Below, piece by piece: positions 7,081 through 7,153 of a stretch of 7,153 nucleotides of DNA (positions are counted from its first letter, which is position 1; every line of letters starts with the position of its first letter). Origin of the DNA: an uncultured Kiritimatiellota bacterium (GTDB lineage Bacteria; Verrucomicrobiota; Kiritimatiellia; RFP12; UBA1067); assembly GCA_934654805.1 (NCBI GenBank), contig CAKUGW010000139.1, positions 1-7,153 of the forward strand. Direction: 5' to 3'. The notes below the pieces were generated by a model. It saw only the letters and a list, made by a program, of their open reading frames with translations, made no database searches and was not told the origin of the DNA. Made by a program: the position numbers and the translations under genes.

Positions 7081-7153
7081 GTAGAGTAGAGACCCACGCC
7101 TCGGCTTCGCCGATGCGACTTCCCCCTCATCAAACCGGACGTGCGGATTTCCC
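7081..7153 (-). mobile_element. Group II intron, 3' terminus (domain V remainder and domain VI)
   Basis: Read on the minus strand, the right edge carries GGGAAATCCGCACGTCCGG followed by TTTGATGAGGGGG. This is the second half of a bacterial group II intron domain V and the joiner into domain VI. A domain VI hairpin follows, with stem TCGGC/GCCGA at 7113-7101. GAGG (7127-7124) can pair with UCUC (7092-7089) to close it. The element ends in TACTCTAC, with a candidate branch-point adenosine seven bases before the end and the usual pyrimidine-A-pyrimidine terminus. Immediately after it, the SUMF1-fold reading frame starts with two lysine codons. About 11 bases of domain V, domains I-IV and any reverse-transcriptase gene lie outside the window. 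Such elements splice themselves from RNA and move by retrohoming. Motif recognition is from memory of the family; the exact border is set by the intron terminus. Confidence 0.83.
7101..7113 (-). other. Domain VI apical hairpin of the group II intron
   Basis: Perfect five-base-pair stem TCGGC/GCCGA around a GAA loop, extended by CGC/GCG across one A-G mismatch. Domain VI carries the branch-point adenosine that starts splicing. No U-tract follows in either direction, so it is not a factor-independent terminator. Confidence 0.65.

Noticed and set aside
7101..7113. Perfect hairpin as a transcription terminator
   Set aside because: No T-run follows the stem in either direction. It sits where domain VI of the intron is expected.
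1..7153. CRISPR arrays, tRNA or rRNA genes, toxin-antitoxin or phage-defence genes
   Set aside because: Looked for and not seen: there are no spaced direct repeats, no RNA gene signatures, and no intergenic space to hold them.

Overview
The window looks like part of one secreted glycan-degradation operon, transcribed leftwards on the minus strand. The DNA is GC-rich and almost wholly coding. Every protein whose N-terminus can be judged starts with a signal peptide. The mix of families (SUMF1-type domain with an N-terminal beta domain, clan GH-A enzyme, GH31, GH71/99-like module, GH2) is what one expects of a polysaccharide-degrading member of the Planctomycetes-Verrucomicrobia-Chlamydiae group, most likely Kiritimatiellota or a relative. 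That taxonomic placement is inferred from protein style; there is no rRNA or marker gene to confirm it.

Layout in order of transcription (right to left): (1) 7153-7081, the 3' end of a group II intron (rest of domain V, then domain VI), running off the right edge. (2) 7080-5824, the downstream exon of a gene for a secreted SUMF1/FGE-sulfatase-fold protein; its start codon is not in the window and must lie before the intron. (3) 5827-3656, a secreted clan GH-A (GH5-like) glycoside hydrolase of 723 aa. (4) 3656-393, a 1087-aa secreted protein that fuses a complete GH31 enzyme to a complete GH71/99-like module with a C-terminal beta-sandwich. (5) 378-202, a 58-aa secreted or membrane-anchored peptide of unknown role. 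(6) 205-1, the first 68 residues of a secreted GH2-family enzyme, cut by the left edge.

The genes are packed with no intergenic space. Three of the four junctions are 1- or 4-base stop/start overlaps, and the fourth has 14 bases between the stop and the preferred start, which points to one mRNA with translational coupling. No promoter, terminator, tRNA, rRNA, CRISPR array or regulator is visible, and no intergenic stretch exceeds about 20 bases. The operon promoter must lie right of the window, beyond the intron.

Working model (inference): the GH2, GH31, GH71/99-like and GH-A enzymes act together outside the cytoplasm on a branched heteroglycan with several linkage types, while the SUMF1-fold protein has a non-canonical or binding role because the catalytic cysteine pair of true formylglycine-generating enzymes is absent. 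The most notable points are the self-splicing intron separating the start codon from the signal peptide of the first visible gene, and the double-enzyme GH31-GH71/99-like fusion.
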